NCBI GenBank assembly: GCA_964020085.1
Contig: OZ026597.1
Span: forward strand, 4,242,894-4,306,893
Origin: Micromussa lordhowensis
Taxonomy: Eukaryota > Cnidaria > Anthozoa > Scleractinia > Lobophylliidae
Reading direction: 5' to 3'
DNA: 64,000 bases
In this document: one piece after another, positions 30,831 through 43,900 of the stretch
Layout: every line of letters starts with the position of its first letter
Numbering within the stretch: position 1 is the first letter of the stretch
Position numbers and translations under genes: made by a program
The notes under the pieces: model-generated
What the model was told of the DNA's origin: nothing
The model's input: only the letters and a program-made list of their open reading frames with translations
Databases searched by the model: none

Positions 30831-32817
30831 AATATGTACCATTTTTGCCAAACAACGAGTAGTGATTTTACAACAGTTCCGAGGATTGCTGTGAGCATTT
30901 GCCTAAAACTTTACTCAGGGTACTCGAAAGCTAGAATTCTCAAGGCCTGTACGATAGGTAGCAAAACGAAATCTATATCGAATGTGGGATTTAGGTGATC
31001 ATTTTATGATAGCTAGAAGAAATTGTCGAATTTTATACACTTCTTGTACATGAAACGCAAAATATGTATCTAAGCCGATTTACACGTGACAAAGGATCGA
31101 CAAGGCACCTTAAATTTTCGGCATCGTGCTCAAACCATTTCGGTACGACAGTAACCTTTTAGTGATCTCGTTTGCTGGTGTTCCTTCAGCCACCTTTTCC
31201 GCAAAAACTGCACACGCGCAACCTCTTGAATCTAACTAGAAGTTGTACTGGACCGGTACCAGAGAGCGATGACACTAACGTTGCTTTTTGGCAGTGTACG
31301 TCGATTGGCCTAGCAGGCGTACCCAACGCTCAGTAAGGTAATACAAAACGTGGCTTACAGAGACGGAAGGAGTCGTCAGCAACTTAAGGGCGAAAGAGAT
31401 CGACATCTGAAAGAAACTGATGACATGAAGAGAGATGGACAAGAAAAATAAAGGCCTGTTTGCAGCGATGGTACATGTGGTTTGTCATAGTCCCCGAAAA
31501 AGAAACATGTATACAAGACACACAAATCAGTTGTCCTTTGCTAATTTTCTCGAACACCATTTACACGAGGCAGTCACGTGGTGCAAAACCAGCCATGTTG
31601 GGACGCAAGTTAAATTGTGCGACATCCAAAACGAGAGTTAAGCTGGACTGGAAAGAGTTGCTCTGTTTTGGAAGTCCTAGCGGTCGTACAAAGGGCGTAT
31701 TACAACAAAAAGGCCTGGAACAGCACCAGAGTCCGTTACCTTCAGCATACTTTTTGGGTCATACCTCGATTGCCCAAGCTGATATTACCCCCGGATACTG
31801 GTGCCTCATTATTACATCAGGGACCCATGGGTTTTTGCCGTGCCGTGCCTCAACAAGGACAGTTTGATGATAAAATGTATGACGCGTCATCTTTTCGGCA
31901 GGCCTAAAACCCTTATATCATTGTGCATTTTAACATAGCATAACGTAGAAACGTGATGGCTCACATATTTTTAGTGGTGTATTCAAATATTTATTCACGT
32001 ACATCTGCAAAAACGGTATTACATCCTGAATGCAATCTACTGAAGGACCTAACTGAAATTTTCCTGTGTACAATAGAATTGGAGAGCAACATAAATAAAG
32101 GGGACAATTGAGTACTCTCTTTTATTTTGCTCTTCAAGTATCCAACTTCTCTACTTTCTGGACTCTACTTCTACCGGCTAGACGGTAGTGTACTAACGCA
32201 TAGAAAATTTCAGACCAAAGTTCGCTTTTCTGAGAGTCAGAAGGTACAAAACAAAGACAAATCAACAACAATTAACACCAACCAGACCAACATAAAAATA
32301 AAACTAAAACTAGTGGAATTGACATAAATTGCCAGATTTATTTAGGAGCGTTTTGAAATTGCTTAAAAGCAATAAAAAGTCAACTTGTTTGTTTTTAAAA
32401 GAATACGCCTTACTCTCCTTGTGCATCGCTCGCTAAATATCCATATAGACTTGCAGTTGCCTACTAACTTTTAAAACTACTGGCAACAGAACTAGAAGCC
32501 TGTCATGTTATGTAATTGAATCCAAAAAATACAAACGACTTCTGCGTCAATCGATAACGGCCGATTAGGAGAGACGAATTTGGATGCAAGGCATTTATCA
32601 AGCCTATAGGCGGATCTATTCCGGTCCCCACCGTTTTACTGGAATCGGTCACATTTTTCAGAATAATTTATAATTAACAAATGAAAGGGGAGTTTTAAGA
32701 GTTCAAATGCAACATATTTCCTGGGGGAGCATGGTCCTAGACCGCTCTGGAAGCTTGCGACTTCGTCCCTCGTTGTTTCCGAAATCGGTCAACTTTTATC
32801 CTGGGACTGTATACTAC
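30831..32817. other. Intergenic DNA, no supported gene
   Basis: Several short frames around 31435-31907 overlap one another in different frames. They lack splice logic or recognisable domains, so I do not call them. No clear repeats identified. Confidence 0.4.
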
Positions 32818-33163
32818 GGACCTTTAGCACCGACGCCGAGGACGAGAACGTCACCGACCGGAAGTTGAGAAAATGAACTGTGATGCTACTACGCATGTCC
32901 AATCGTGCAGAACTCGTCGTCCACACTTCGCTCAAGACGCCGTTTGCCGCCATTTGCCGTACAGTGTTGAACGAAGGTATGTTTTATATGTTTACTAACT
33001 TTTGCTGACTTATTTAGGGGATTTTTTCGATCTAAAGTGTCGGTTAGTGGACAAGATAGGTACCGTAAGTTATTTGATCGAACGGTGAAGAAAAAAACCT
33101 TGATTTCTTACTTTCTTTTCACCTGCAGGAAGAGCTTTGGGCTTCACAGCTGTGTTTACAGTG

Positions 33164-34405
33164 ATGGCGGATGATGATACAAAGAGTACAGGGTTCGTAC
33201 ATGAACCTTATAGGTGTTTCTTTAAATATACGTCGCATGCTTTCAACTGCATTTCATTGCAGCTTTGAAAATCTAATTTGTCCGTTTAAATTTGCGGTAA
33301 CCGGATCGATTTAAGTTCATTCTGAATCGTTTTATGGCTCACTAAGTTGTCTTTGATACTGAGTAAAGCCCCTAAATTGTCGTAGAGGGTAATTTTTGTA
33401 TTCAAAGATTGCCAAAACGTGTTAGATGTTCACCCTGTTTTAATTTTAGCCGGAGGAAAATATAAACAAAACTTTATTTATAAATTACAGCACTGAAAAC
33501 TTAGTTTATACACTTTAGGCCTCAAGATTACATTAATTTTACTTACAATACAGTTTAAACCATATGAACACGGATTGTAAAAATAATTCCTTATTTAATG
33601 AAAATCTGTACTTGTTTTCAGAAATTATGCCATGAAATGGTCAGCAGAGCACGATCTTATGCTTTGCAGAGAAGTTCTTGTCTTGGAGCCATGGAAATTT
33701 CTTAAGCAAAGCAAAGAAAGAGGAGACGTCTGGGGTGAAGTAGCACTAGATTTAAATGGCACAAGCTCTCCCAAATTCAAAGTCAGCAAGCGCTCTGTCA
33801 GGGACAGACTCACTCTCTTGGTCAGCAAATACAAAGAAAAGATGGGAAAGGAGGAACAAGGTTCTGGAATTGAATGTGACGATGAAACAGAATTAGAGAA
33901 GGCATTGTCTGAGATCATCGAAAAAGAGCAAGCAGCTGATTTGGAAAGGAAAGAAAATTCAAATACTCTTACCAAGAAGAATGAAAGTGAGAAAGCGTCA
34001 GCAGAAGAGAGTAGATTAAAGGCCATGGAGCGACTGGGACAAACCAAAAAGAGGAATGCTGATGCAGGCACCGATCAAGTTACTCCACCAAAAAGCAGAA
34101 AAAGCACCACTGAAGCTGTGCAAATTCTGAAAGAAAAGTTTGAGCAGGAAAAGGAGATCAGGAAGGAAGAAATGGAAATGAATAAGAAAGAACAAGAAAA
34201 TAAAGCTGCTGAGCAACAGATGCTGATGGATCAGCAGAGACACAGCCCGCAACAACACCAGGATGTATTGAAGATCATGACTGAACAGCAGCAGAGACAG
34301 GAACAGCAGATGCAAAACTTCCAAATGCTTTTTTTGCAGCAGCAACAACAGCAGAGCCAGATACTCATGGGTTTACTGGAAAGAGTCTTGCCCAAGTCTT
34401 CATAA
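33164..34405 (+). CDS. Harbinger Myb/SANT-like protein
   Basis: Two exons, 33164-33192 (MADDDTKST) and 33622-34405, joined across a GT-AG intron with matching phase. The N-terminal Myb/SANT-like trihelix (KWSAEHDLMLCREVL through SVRDRLTLLVSKYKEK) would bind the transposon ends and help the transposase enter the nucleus. The rest is charged coiled coil with Gln-rich runs. The second exon alone is fully open; the first is inferred from phase and context. Confidence 0.8.
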
Positions 34406-34584
34406 GAGGAAGGTGAAAAAGCTGTTTAGAAAAAAACATCTGCACACTCTAGCCCTTTGGACCCATGTTGTGGTTAACATTTTATTTATTGATCAATTTT
34501 TAAAAATTAACATTGATCAAAGATATATAGTTGAAGCTTATTAAGAAAACTTACGTGAGCCCTTTCACCCCTAGGGGTGCCAAG

Positions 34585-35196
34585 TTAAGGAGGCTCGAAA
34601 GAGTTTCTCACTATTATAGTGCTTGTTAAACGATGCAAGATTACAGAAAAGTGTGTAAGACCATTTGGCCACAGTACAAATACATTTATAGCTCTGTTAT
34701 TGGGCTATACTTTAGGAATATTTATGACGTCATAACGGTTACCATGGTAACATCTAAACAGTGAGAAAAGAACTAAAAAATAACAGTTTTTGCCAATTAT
34801 TTGCAAAACTAAGTCGGTGACCTGCCATTTTTATTTCGTTATTTTACAGCTTCCTTAGTTCTCAATTTTGTCTGCCAATATTAGAAAATTCTGTCTAGTG
34901 GAAATTTAGTTATATTGAAAAAGGCGTTTTATTAATTAAAAAAGAAGTCCACTAGATAGTTTTTGCCGAAACTTTTTAATTTGAATTAGCATACTAATTG
35001 CTAATCGCATGCAAAAAATCAAGGTAGGTCACCGAGTTAATTTTCGAAATAAAAAGAAATGTTTTTCGCACGTTTCATTTCCGGTTTCTTCAATTTCAGA
35101 TGTAGCGCGCGCATCTTTTATGGCGATTTGGATCCCAAGCTGACGCGAGCAATAAAAGGAGCGCGCGCGCTAAAAAACTCTTTCGAGCCTCCTTAA
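34585..35196. repeat. TTAA-flanked MITE nested in Harbinger
   Basis: TTAA followed by GGAGGCTCGAAAGAGTTT at the left, and the exact inverse followed by TTAA at the right. It fits piggyBac-type TTAA target use. It lies between the Myb-like gene and the transposase. Confidence 0.85.
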
Positions 35197-35925
35197 GAAC
35201 TGACAAAAATTAAATTTAATATTCATATTGTGTTACAATTTTAGGTGTAACATGTGATTTTCATGGCAACCAAATTTTTCCTACAGGTTTACCAAAATCT
35301 ATATTTTTGTGTTTTATCTGCCTTTCCCTCAAACATTTGAGAAGTTTTCAAGATCATGCAAGGAGAGATTCAGAATTTTCAAAGGGGGGGGGGGGGGGTG
35401 TCTGTTTTCAAATATATTGTTTATTGTTATTGTTATTTTAGCCCCAAGTGTTTTTAAGAGGAACAAGTTGGATGTTAGCAAATATGTTACCTTTGTTATT
35501 TTAGCCTAAAATATCAACAACTTTTAAACCTTACTCAGTGTCATTGTCCTTATTTTCTATTTTAATGTGTTCATTTTCATTTTTCTGGTTAATCAAAAGG
35601 GGGCGGGGGGGTGAGCTAGCCACCCAATCCATCCCCCCTGGGGATGGATTGGCCCTGAATGCTCCCTTCCCTTTTCCCAAGATTATTTATTTTTTAAGAG
35701 GGGGTGGGGTACTTTCTGCCTACCCTCAGTATAAAAAAAGCATAGGCTAATAAGGGTTAAAGGACCTTTCTTTGTAAAAGAGGGTGGGCTGTTGGGATTT
35801 TTTATTTGTTCCTACAATGTTTAATGTCCCCTTCTGTACATTCTACATTTTATGCCCCATTATACATTTATTATTTGTCCAGAAAAATAAAGCTGTAGCA
35901 TCAAAATAAATACAGCTATTTTACT

Positions 35926-37193
35926 TTATTGAAAGTATTGCTCCAGAGTGGGGGGCTGAACACCAAAGTAATCGCTGGTGGTATTACTATAAAGGCATGT
36001 TATGGCATTACGAAGTAGTGCGCAAACAACATACATTTTACCGACACTGCTTAGGCCGATCTTCAAATTCTTTTTAAAGTCAAGAAATTTGAAAGAATTA
36101 ATGACATCACCGAAAAGCCATTCCACTGAAATTCTTAACGCGCTCATGGCTTCGTTGTAATCCTGCATCATGGGTGCAAGTGGGACATGACGAAACGGGG
36201 TTTGAAGATGCACACGGAGAGGATACGCCAAATCTCCATATATACACATGGGTTGACCTGCTCGAGAAAAAGCATACTGTTGAAGGTCACGCAATAGTCC
36301 AGAATCTGCCAACATCCCAGCGTCGTGTTTACGCCCCTCTAAAACGAAGAATAAAAGGAGGTGAAAATAGAAATTGTTTGGGAACTTTGTATATAAATAA
36401 AAAACAACTTTCAATTATTGTTGTATAGTATTTCATAACATCTTGTTATCGATATGTGTTTAATGAAAATTCATTATTATTACTATTAAAAAGAAAATCA
36501 AATTAAAAACTCACCAACTGGTCCATATAAGTTTCCGATGAGTCCATTTGGTAGGGACAGGGATTGGAATTTTTGGGCATGGACCCTTTTATGTCCATTA
36601 TAAACACTTCTCTGATGTTCACCGGGTCTTGAAATGGGTCGCACTGTCCCATCGACGAAACCAAAACAATTGTCGAGGGGGGCGCCTTTTCCTGATATAG
36701 AATCTGCATAACGTTGTAAAGCACCAGGATTCAGGAGATCTCGATTCCATTGAGTTAGAAGGTGGCCGTGAACGTCAAAGATATAGTCCATGACATCATT
36801 TGTGATCAAACTTATGACGGAAACTGGTCGGCTAAATCGCGGAATCATATCACTGAGTCGGCATGGATAGGCAACTCGTTTAAGAAGCATACATAAGCCT
36901 TCTATGTCATCGCAAATACTCCTCTGCTCGCATTTAAACACTGGTGGTAGTTGGAGTGCTGCAACAAGGCGAGGGAGGTCTTGCTTCTCGACTCGAAACT
37001 CTGCTTTACATTCGGCGGAGTTCATAGAATCCAGATCGAATCGTTCGTAGTTTCCATAAGGGAAATCTGGATTTTTTGAACTGAAGGTATCGTAAAGCAA
37101 TAAAAATTCTTCATCTGAAACAATGTTATCGGCGTAGAGAAGTATGAGCAGCTCACGAAATTCTTTAAAGGACATTTTCTCCGTCGACTTCAA
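35926..37193 (-). CDS. Harbinger transposase (DDE_Tnp_4 type)
   Basis: Two exons on the minus strand, 37193-36515 and 36338-35926, with a GTGAGT donor, a TTTTAG acceptor and matching phase. The catalytic Asp residues lie in CFGFVDGTVRPIS and IYGDLAYPL, and the Glu in VEWLFGDV. The total length of about 363 residues is normal for the family. The N-terminal part has the usual helical region (SFKEFRELLILLYADN). No stop or frameshift seen, so the element may be recently active. Confidence 0.88.
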
Positions 37194-37814
37194 CTGGAAG
37201 AGACTCGTCCTCGTAGCCGTAGCCGGCGCGGTCTGCTAAATGTTTATGTTTCCCGCCGTGAACGACCGTCTCGTTCCAGGACCCACTCGGTCAAACAAGG
37301 CCTCGTCCACGTTCTCGGCGTCGGTGCTAAAGGTCCCTATGATGGCCTTACTATGATGGCCTTACGTGCTCGATTGTGCTCGATTTTATAGTGCGTTTTA
37401 TATTATACACTGTGAGTTCGCGTACATCACTGTGACAAGCATTGTACTTATTTCGAATTTAAATTGGTCTAGTTAATTTCAAGCTGATTCGTGCGGCTTA
37501 TTCATCCCTTTTCTTGAAACTCTACAGTTACCAAACGAATGAAAATCTCTTATTAAGGTAACCAGCTCTGTCGAACATTTCAGTGAACGCTAAGTAGCAT
37601 GCCATACAGAACTTGATTTAATCTTTTTAACCCGTTTGTTACTTCAAAGTAACAGTTATGATGTAATTAAGTCATTACTTTTCTGATGACTTCGTCTTTT
37701 GGACGTTCAGTCTACTCTCATTATCGTTTTTATCCAGCATAAATGGAAGCCTTCAATTAGTCGCGCTATTTACAGACATTTGCGGCAGTTATATTCCCCC
37801 AGCGTTACAGTTTG

Positions 37815-37991
37815 CTACTTAAACTCTTCAACATGGATAGCAGATGACTTTGTGTTCATTCCTTTCTTCAGTTTCCTTCCCAGACTGAGACATATGAGGA
37901 AAATCAACTCAAAGATCTCTGCAAATGACAATACAGACATTCCTATCCAGAGGCCCAATGATCCTCCAAGATCAGAAACAAAATTTACCAG
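37815..37991 (-). CDS. DEG/ENaC gene 2, terminal exon
   Basis: 177 bases, acceptor ATTTTACAG, stop TAG. It encodes DLGGSLGLWIGMSVLSFAEI, then TM2 and a short tail ending VEEFK. Confidence 0.85.
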   Translation of the reverse strand: MVNFVSDLGGSLGLWIGMSVLSFAEIFELIFLICLSLGRKLKKGMNTKSSAIHVEEFK

Positions 37992-40900
37992 CTGTAAAAT
38001 AAAAATGAATATATCAATAAACCATCACAAATGGGTCGATAAATCTGACCGTATTATCTTCGCAAAAACATGTCCACTCAAAGAGCTCAAAGACAGTCCC
38101 AGGGGCTTCATTCAAGTGCTTTGACCACCCCCTGGCGAGGAGATTGACCCGTCACCTTATGCACGTGACATGTACCTTTCCAGCAGGGTCCCAAGTCCCA
38201 GTCCCAACTGAGCAAAGTGCCCAGCCACACAATCAAACTCAACGTTGTTCAGCAGTGAAAAGCCAAGTCGAGCTAAGCGAAATCGCTTAGATACAAAACA
38301 AATATACTTTCTTTAAAACACCTTTCAGAATTAAACGCAATGTTGTATGGACCACTAGCTCTACAGTATAGTCATAAAGTGGCATGCATGCCACACAGCA
38401 TAAATATTTTAAGTTTATTGATATAACGTATTTTTGTAAGTGTCCCTTGCGGATTTGAGTCAGAACGGATCGAGGTCACTCTGTAAGCATCTTTTTTGTT
38501 ATAGACCTGTCGACAATGATGACTTGCCTCGTACGATGGCTCTTCCGAAATCACCTCATAATTCAGCTCCTCAAAAAATATGTCTACCTTGAGAACATTG
38601 GCCCTACAGGAGAACAAAGTTTACGGTAGATATCATCCTTGAGATAATTTTGATTCCTTTATGAAGATGGTATTTACAGGCATATAGTAGATTTGAAACA
38701 AATACATAGTCTTATAACCAAGTTATGCACTCTATACTCTTGATTCATTTTTTAAGTTTGTGGAACTTCTGAAGCTTTTTCTAAATGCATGGGACAGCAA
38801 ATAGTTACAGGGCTATATAATTTTCCTCTAATTTAAAATATTACTGTATCTATGAGAATTCTATCAGTATTTATAAGATATCCGAGATTAAAACAACAGC
38901 GGATTTCCTGAAATTTTCGCTGCCATCTACTTCTTTAGTACGTTTTTCCAGCTCCGCTATATAAAACGCCTAGTAGTTTATGAGATTTATTAATAACTAG
39001 TTGGTTACTATTACTTCAAAGAAATTCATGGCGGCAGTGAATTAAGGTGTAGCGTCTTTATAATGCCACTATTAACTGAACTGCTTGTTGCAATGAACTA
39101 AAGCATCTAAGTAGTGTTAGTTGGTTGCATTCCATTGGTTCTTGGTTCAAAATGTATTAGTTAAGGCGAATCAGATTTCGGTTGTAATGCAAAGAGCAAT
39201 GTACTAGCTCTCTAGAAATAAATTTGGAACGTTTGTTAGTATACGTGTAAATGTACGCCAAACTATCGACTACTCACGGAAGCAGCCAAAGAAAGGCAGA
39301 CAAAATCAAACAAAACAAACTTAATCATATAAAATATATATAAAAAATACACATTACATTTTGGAAACATAATCTGAAACGACAGAAAAAGATAGTAACT
39401 TGAATTTACTTAGTATGAGGCGTTGAAATTTCATTTACTCTACTAAAACTTAAAGTACTTGTATTGTGTTTTTAACATGTGATAATGTTTAAATTTACTA
39501 TCTCGTTTCATTTATTGGTTGTTCAACAGCTCTTTCTTATACAAACCTCATAAGCTTTGGTTGGCCAAAGGGAATAAGATGTAGAAAGCTTAAACGTGGT
39601 TTCCCTGCAATAAAATTCAAGAAAAGGTCAAAATAAAAATATACCTGGCCCCAGTTGTCCAAAGGGTGGATAAAGCTATATCCACCGGATAAATCACTAA
39701 CCAGCGGATGGCGTGCTTTGCTTTGCCAACGATTATTCGCTGAATAGGGATTTGTGCGGTGGCCGGGTAGCACTATCCAGCCTTTAAACAACTGGGGCCT
39801 GATCTGGAGGTAGTTTATGTGTAGAAATGATGGCCATGACATCAGCGGCTTGACACGCCAAATGCATAGAGGAGAATGAAAATCAAGAAATCATATTTCA
39901 CATAACAACATAAAATATTCAGAATTTTTCCTCTCAGAATCGATAAAAAGTCCTACATGCAGCAGCACAAGGAAAGGGTTCCCTAGATTCCTTAGAGGCG
40001 CTGATGTTGATATTCATGGCTTACTAAAAAGAAGAATGTGATTTATTATATGCCTAGCTCCGCGAGCGGGCAAGATGAATCAAATCCTACGTTGTGATTG
40101 GCTACCTGAGCGGGCAAGATGGAGCTTTCTTGCCCGCTCGGGACTACCCGCCTTGTCCCGCAAGAAAAATTTCCCCAAAAGCCATATAATAAATCCTTTA
40201 TTGACCAAGCTTGTTCGGCCAAGATGGCTTGATATTGGCCTCGTTCTTTTTTTGCGTGTTTATGGACCTCGACTCCGTCTCGGTCCATAAACACGCAAAA
40301 AAAGAACTCGGGCAATATCCAGCCATCGTGACCTCACACTTGGTCAATAACCCATACTTATTGAACGAGCTTCAAAAACAATCAAAACAGAGTCATTTTG
40401 TAGAAATATACTTATTCCTACCTGCAGGGTGGTGGACATGAATTGGAACAACTCAAGTTTCCTGCTTTGAACTTCTTATGCACTGTCTTGAGGCACTTAG
40501 CTGTAAGTCGAGCAGTTTTCGTTTTTAAGCAGTTTGAAGTGAAAGATCAGAAAAGGAACGAAGGAATGAAAACAAAATTTGGTAAATTACAATTGTAAAA
40601 ATGAGTCTTAATGTAAAGAGTTCGAGGCTTCCCGCTTTAACGATGGTCGATTCTTAGGAGGACAGTTCCAATCAACAATTACTCGAATGAAAAGAAAAAT
40701 GCTTGCTCTAGCGGAATTGACTTTTGCAAATTCAAAATACTCCTCGAAATCTATATGAGACATACCAAACACGTTCTTATAGCATTCCACTAGTGAGGAA
40801 TATGTCCTACGAGTTGACAAGAATGGCCAATCTAAGATATTACATCGGTCCACGTAGGACATGTCGCCTCTTTACTGCCTGACAGCTAATCTCGACGGCC

Positions 40901-43900
40901 GACCCTGTAAATTTCAGATACTGAAGTCTTATGACTTAAATCGTGACAGAAAATTTGCGTTACATCCGCTTTTCACCAAATTTGGACAGTGAAATGACCT
41001 AATAATTATCCAATCACAGGCCAATTTTCAGCTCTTTTCGTGCTATCCCCCCCTCGGGAGAAGTTTGCCAATCTGACAAATTAGTATGCATTTGGCCGTA
41101 ATGGCGGACATCGCGAAGAAATGTTTAATTTGGCCAAGAATTGGGCCAAATCTTTCGGAAATGGAATTCAGGACATTTGTAAGGCTAGTGTAAGTATTTT
41201 TGGAACCATTCGCTGGCTGGTAAGGCTGAAATTATCCAGAAACAAGAGTTTGTTTGCGTACGTGCAGCGGCCCACGTTGAATAAATTATCGGCTTGTTTT
41301 CGCCTTGTCATGCCTGTCTGCTTTGTTTTTCGTTTCGCTCTCTTATGTAGCACTCAGAAGTAGTTTTTTCGTCTAAATTACTTTAGAAAAGTTCGAAAAA
41401 GATTTTTCCATTCAAGTTTCAGCTGTTAAACGATATTTGTGGATTTTGTGGACCAAAACGGCTTTCGTGTGTTCGCCCGTGTTTTTTGGTTGCTACGGGT
41501 TACCGCCCTAATCAAGTTTACTCAAACACTTGAGCGAATACAAAAGATAAAATTCTAATTCCGTCTGGTTTTGATCGATTTTGCTGAAATTTTAACATGA
41601 TGAAGCTGGATTGATAAGGAATAGATTTTACTTCTGCCGATGTGTGGTATTTGTCAATGCGAAAGTGATATTTTGCTTCGAAGCCAGAGTTCGAATGGAA
41701 TTTTGCGTAACGCGTGGGTTTCGATGTGACATTGTAATCCGAGATTTATTTTTATCTCAAAGAACAAAATAGCTGAGAAAGGTCATATTCTTGACCTTTC
41801 AAACGAATATAAATTTACACATGTCCCGCAATGACTTTTTAGTGAAAAAACATGATTTTTGACGTAACGGTGAATCTCGAATTTTTTTCGCGGCAAAAAA
41901 TCGGACAAGAATGAGTTAATTTATCAAGTTAAAACAAAGAAAATCACAACCGTGAAGGAGGTTTGGATACCCAGTCTTAATGTAGCATAGAGTTTGACGA
42001 TTTTTACTTACTCCGTTATTGTTTCCATTGAGAGTGTTTCATTGGCTATCCGAACACCTCCAATTTCGTTAAAAATACTTCGCTGCACGTCGTATTTTCA
42101 ACTCTCTTCTCGGTGTTTGGATATCCTAATGAAACACTGTCTCGAGTGTTTGATATATCACTTCAATTCCAACCACATGTTTCTCGATTAGGTAATAAAT
42201 CAAAAATATCTGTTCGAAAATAGTAAACCTTTTATTTTACAAGCTGGTGATTTCGCACAAACATTAATCTAAGATCAGTATAACTTCCCCCACCCCTCAG
42301 GTCCCGGCACCAATCATTTTTTTTTTTTACGATCTGAAAGAAACAAATAGATTTGATAAACAATGCTTACCAACTGTTTTATTCAAAATATCACAGACTG
42401 GTGTATCTTCTATCCTTGGAAATTTGTATCCCATGCATCCACACAATTTTCGTTGATTTGAGGCCCAACAAGACTTCTTGCATGCCTGCATAGGAAAGTG
42501 GAAAGATCAAAATTACACCCCTGTTAAGATAGTGTTGTGAGCGCCTTCCTTCGACATGTCTTTTGAAAATACTTTCGTTTGGGATAAACAATGTCTGTAA
42601 TTAAACTTAAAATAGCAGGTACAAAAGAAGTCCTGTAGTTTCCAAAAAAAGTGATCAGAACTGCTTTTCGGACACCCTCAAAATGAAAACATCATTTCAT
42701 GGAATACTGGACTCTTTTTTGTCATGCCATAACTAAATTAAAATATAACTTTGACGCTAACCGTGGCACATCTTCACCATATTAGAACTGTGGCCAGAAA
42801 GCAATGATGAAACCGGAAGTTTTAACGTATTAGCGAGTTATCTTATGCCTCGGTTTGAAAACGAGTCCTCAAGTAGAACCTTTCATTTGAAAACGAGTTT
42901 GATTTACAAGAAAATAAACGTGTAAGTGAAATACATTTTCATATGAATGGTTTGCCCGAAGACTCGTTTTCACACAGAAGCAAAAAGCAACTGGGAAATT
43001 GCGTATTTCGTTGCTTATACAGTTGTACAGTTAGTACCGGTTAGATGACACCGAGAGAAGTACGAATCAAGTCAACACATCTCCTAACCAGGGAAGTCGT
43101 GGCTCATTACATGTAGTAGGTAAGTTATAAAACTGTCCCTTGCTAGTTCACCATATGTGAAGCAAAAGAAAACCGCGAGAAGAAAAGGCTGCGGCCATTT
43201 TACCTTCGTGGTTTATTTAAGGTCTTAGTTGACGGGCTAGGCAAAAGAGGAACTACGTACACTCGTAGTCAACTTGTTTGTCGACGTAAACAAGGAAAAA
43301 ATAGAGTGTGCCATCATTTTGAAAAGGAAAATTAGGTTCCGAAGTTGAGGTTAAGTGACTTACTATCACAACGCACATGTAAAGACCATAATTGGACGGT
43401 GCACTTACAGTACTAGAATAGTCCACTTTCATCATTTGTTTGTATATGTTGTTGTTATCAGATGTAGAATCACTCACGCATAGATTCTCTGAAAACGGAT
43501 CCTTCCTATTGATGAGAACCTTACAGAGAACAAACATTAGTAACATTAGTTGACACTTTTAAACGTACATGCAGGCTCAAAGAGCATCTTTTCCTGAGCG
43601 CTTCAACGGATGCTGATTTTTATTGTTTTGGTTTTTAGGTTTTTTTTTTACATTTAGTCAGTTTTAGATACTACATTTTAGTAACGTTTTAGTTAACTTT
43701 TAGCGAATTTTTAAACCTGTAAAGCGATGTTGAACCCCTGAGATACTTAAGCAATAGACCACAAGTTTCTATGGGTTATAGGCTGATAAACCACTCGGGA
43801 TGTTGGTAGAACACGAGAAGAATTTGTAAATCACGAGCCGCAGGCGAGTGATTTACGAATTCTTCGAGTGTTCGACCAACATCCCAAGTGGTTTATCAGC

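Larger units (their letters stand above)
32818..37336. mobile_element. PIF/Harbinger DNA transposon
   Basis: A 4.5-kb element bounded by 23-bp inverted repeats, GGACCTTTAGCACCGACGCC at 32818 and its inverse ending at 37336. It carries the two genes typical of the superfamily: a Myb/SANT-like DNA-binding protein (plus strand) and a DDE transposase (minus strand), arranged convergently. Both frames look open. A 612-bp TTAA-MITE is nested between them. The 3-bp target duplication is not clear. Confidence 0.88.

Noticed and set aside
31435..31907. Three overlapping plus-strand frames of 68-135 codons
   Set aside because: They use different frames of the same DNA, with no domain, splice signal or repeat identity that would support one of them.
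39537..39842. MSWPSFLH-type frame considered as the missing WPS exon of channel gene 2
   Set aside because: No GT donor at the expected end, and the downstream part lies in a MITE; probably a coincidence.
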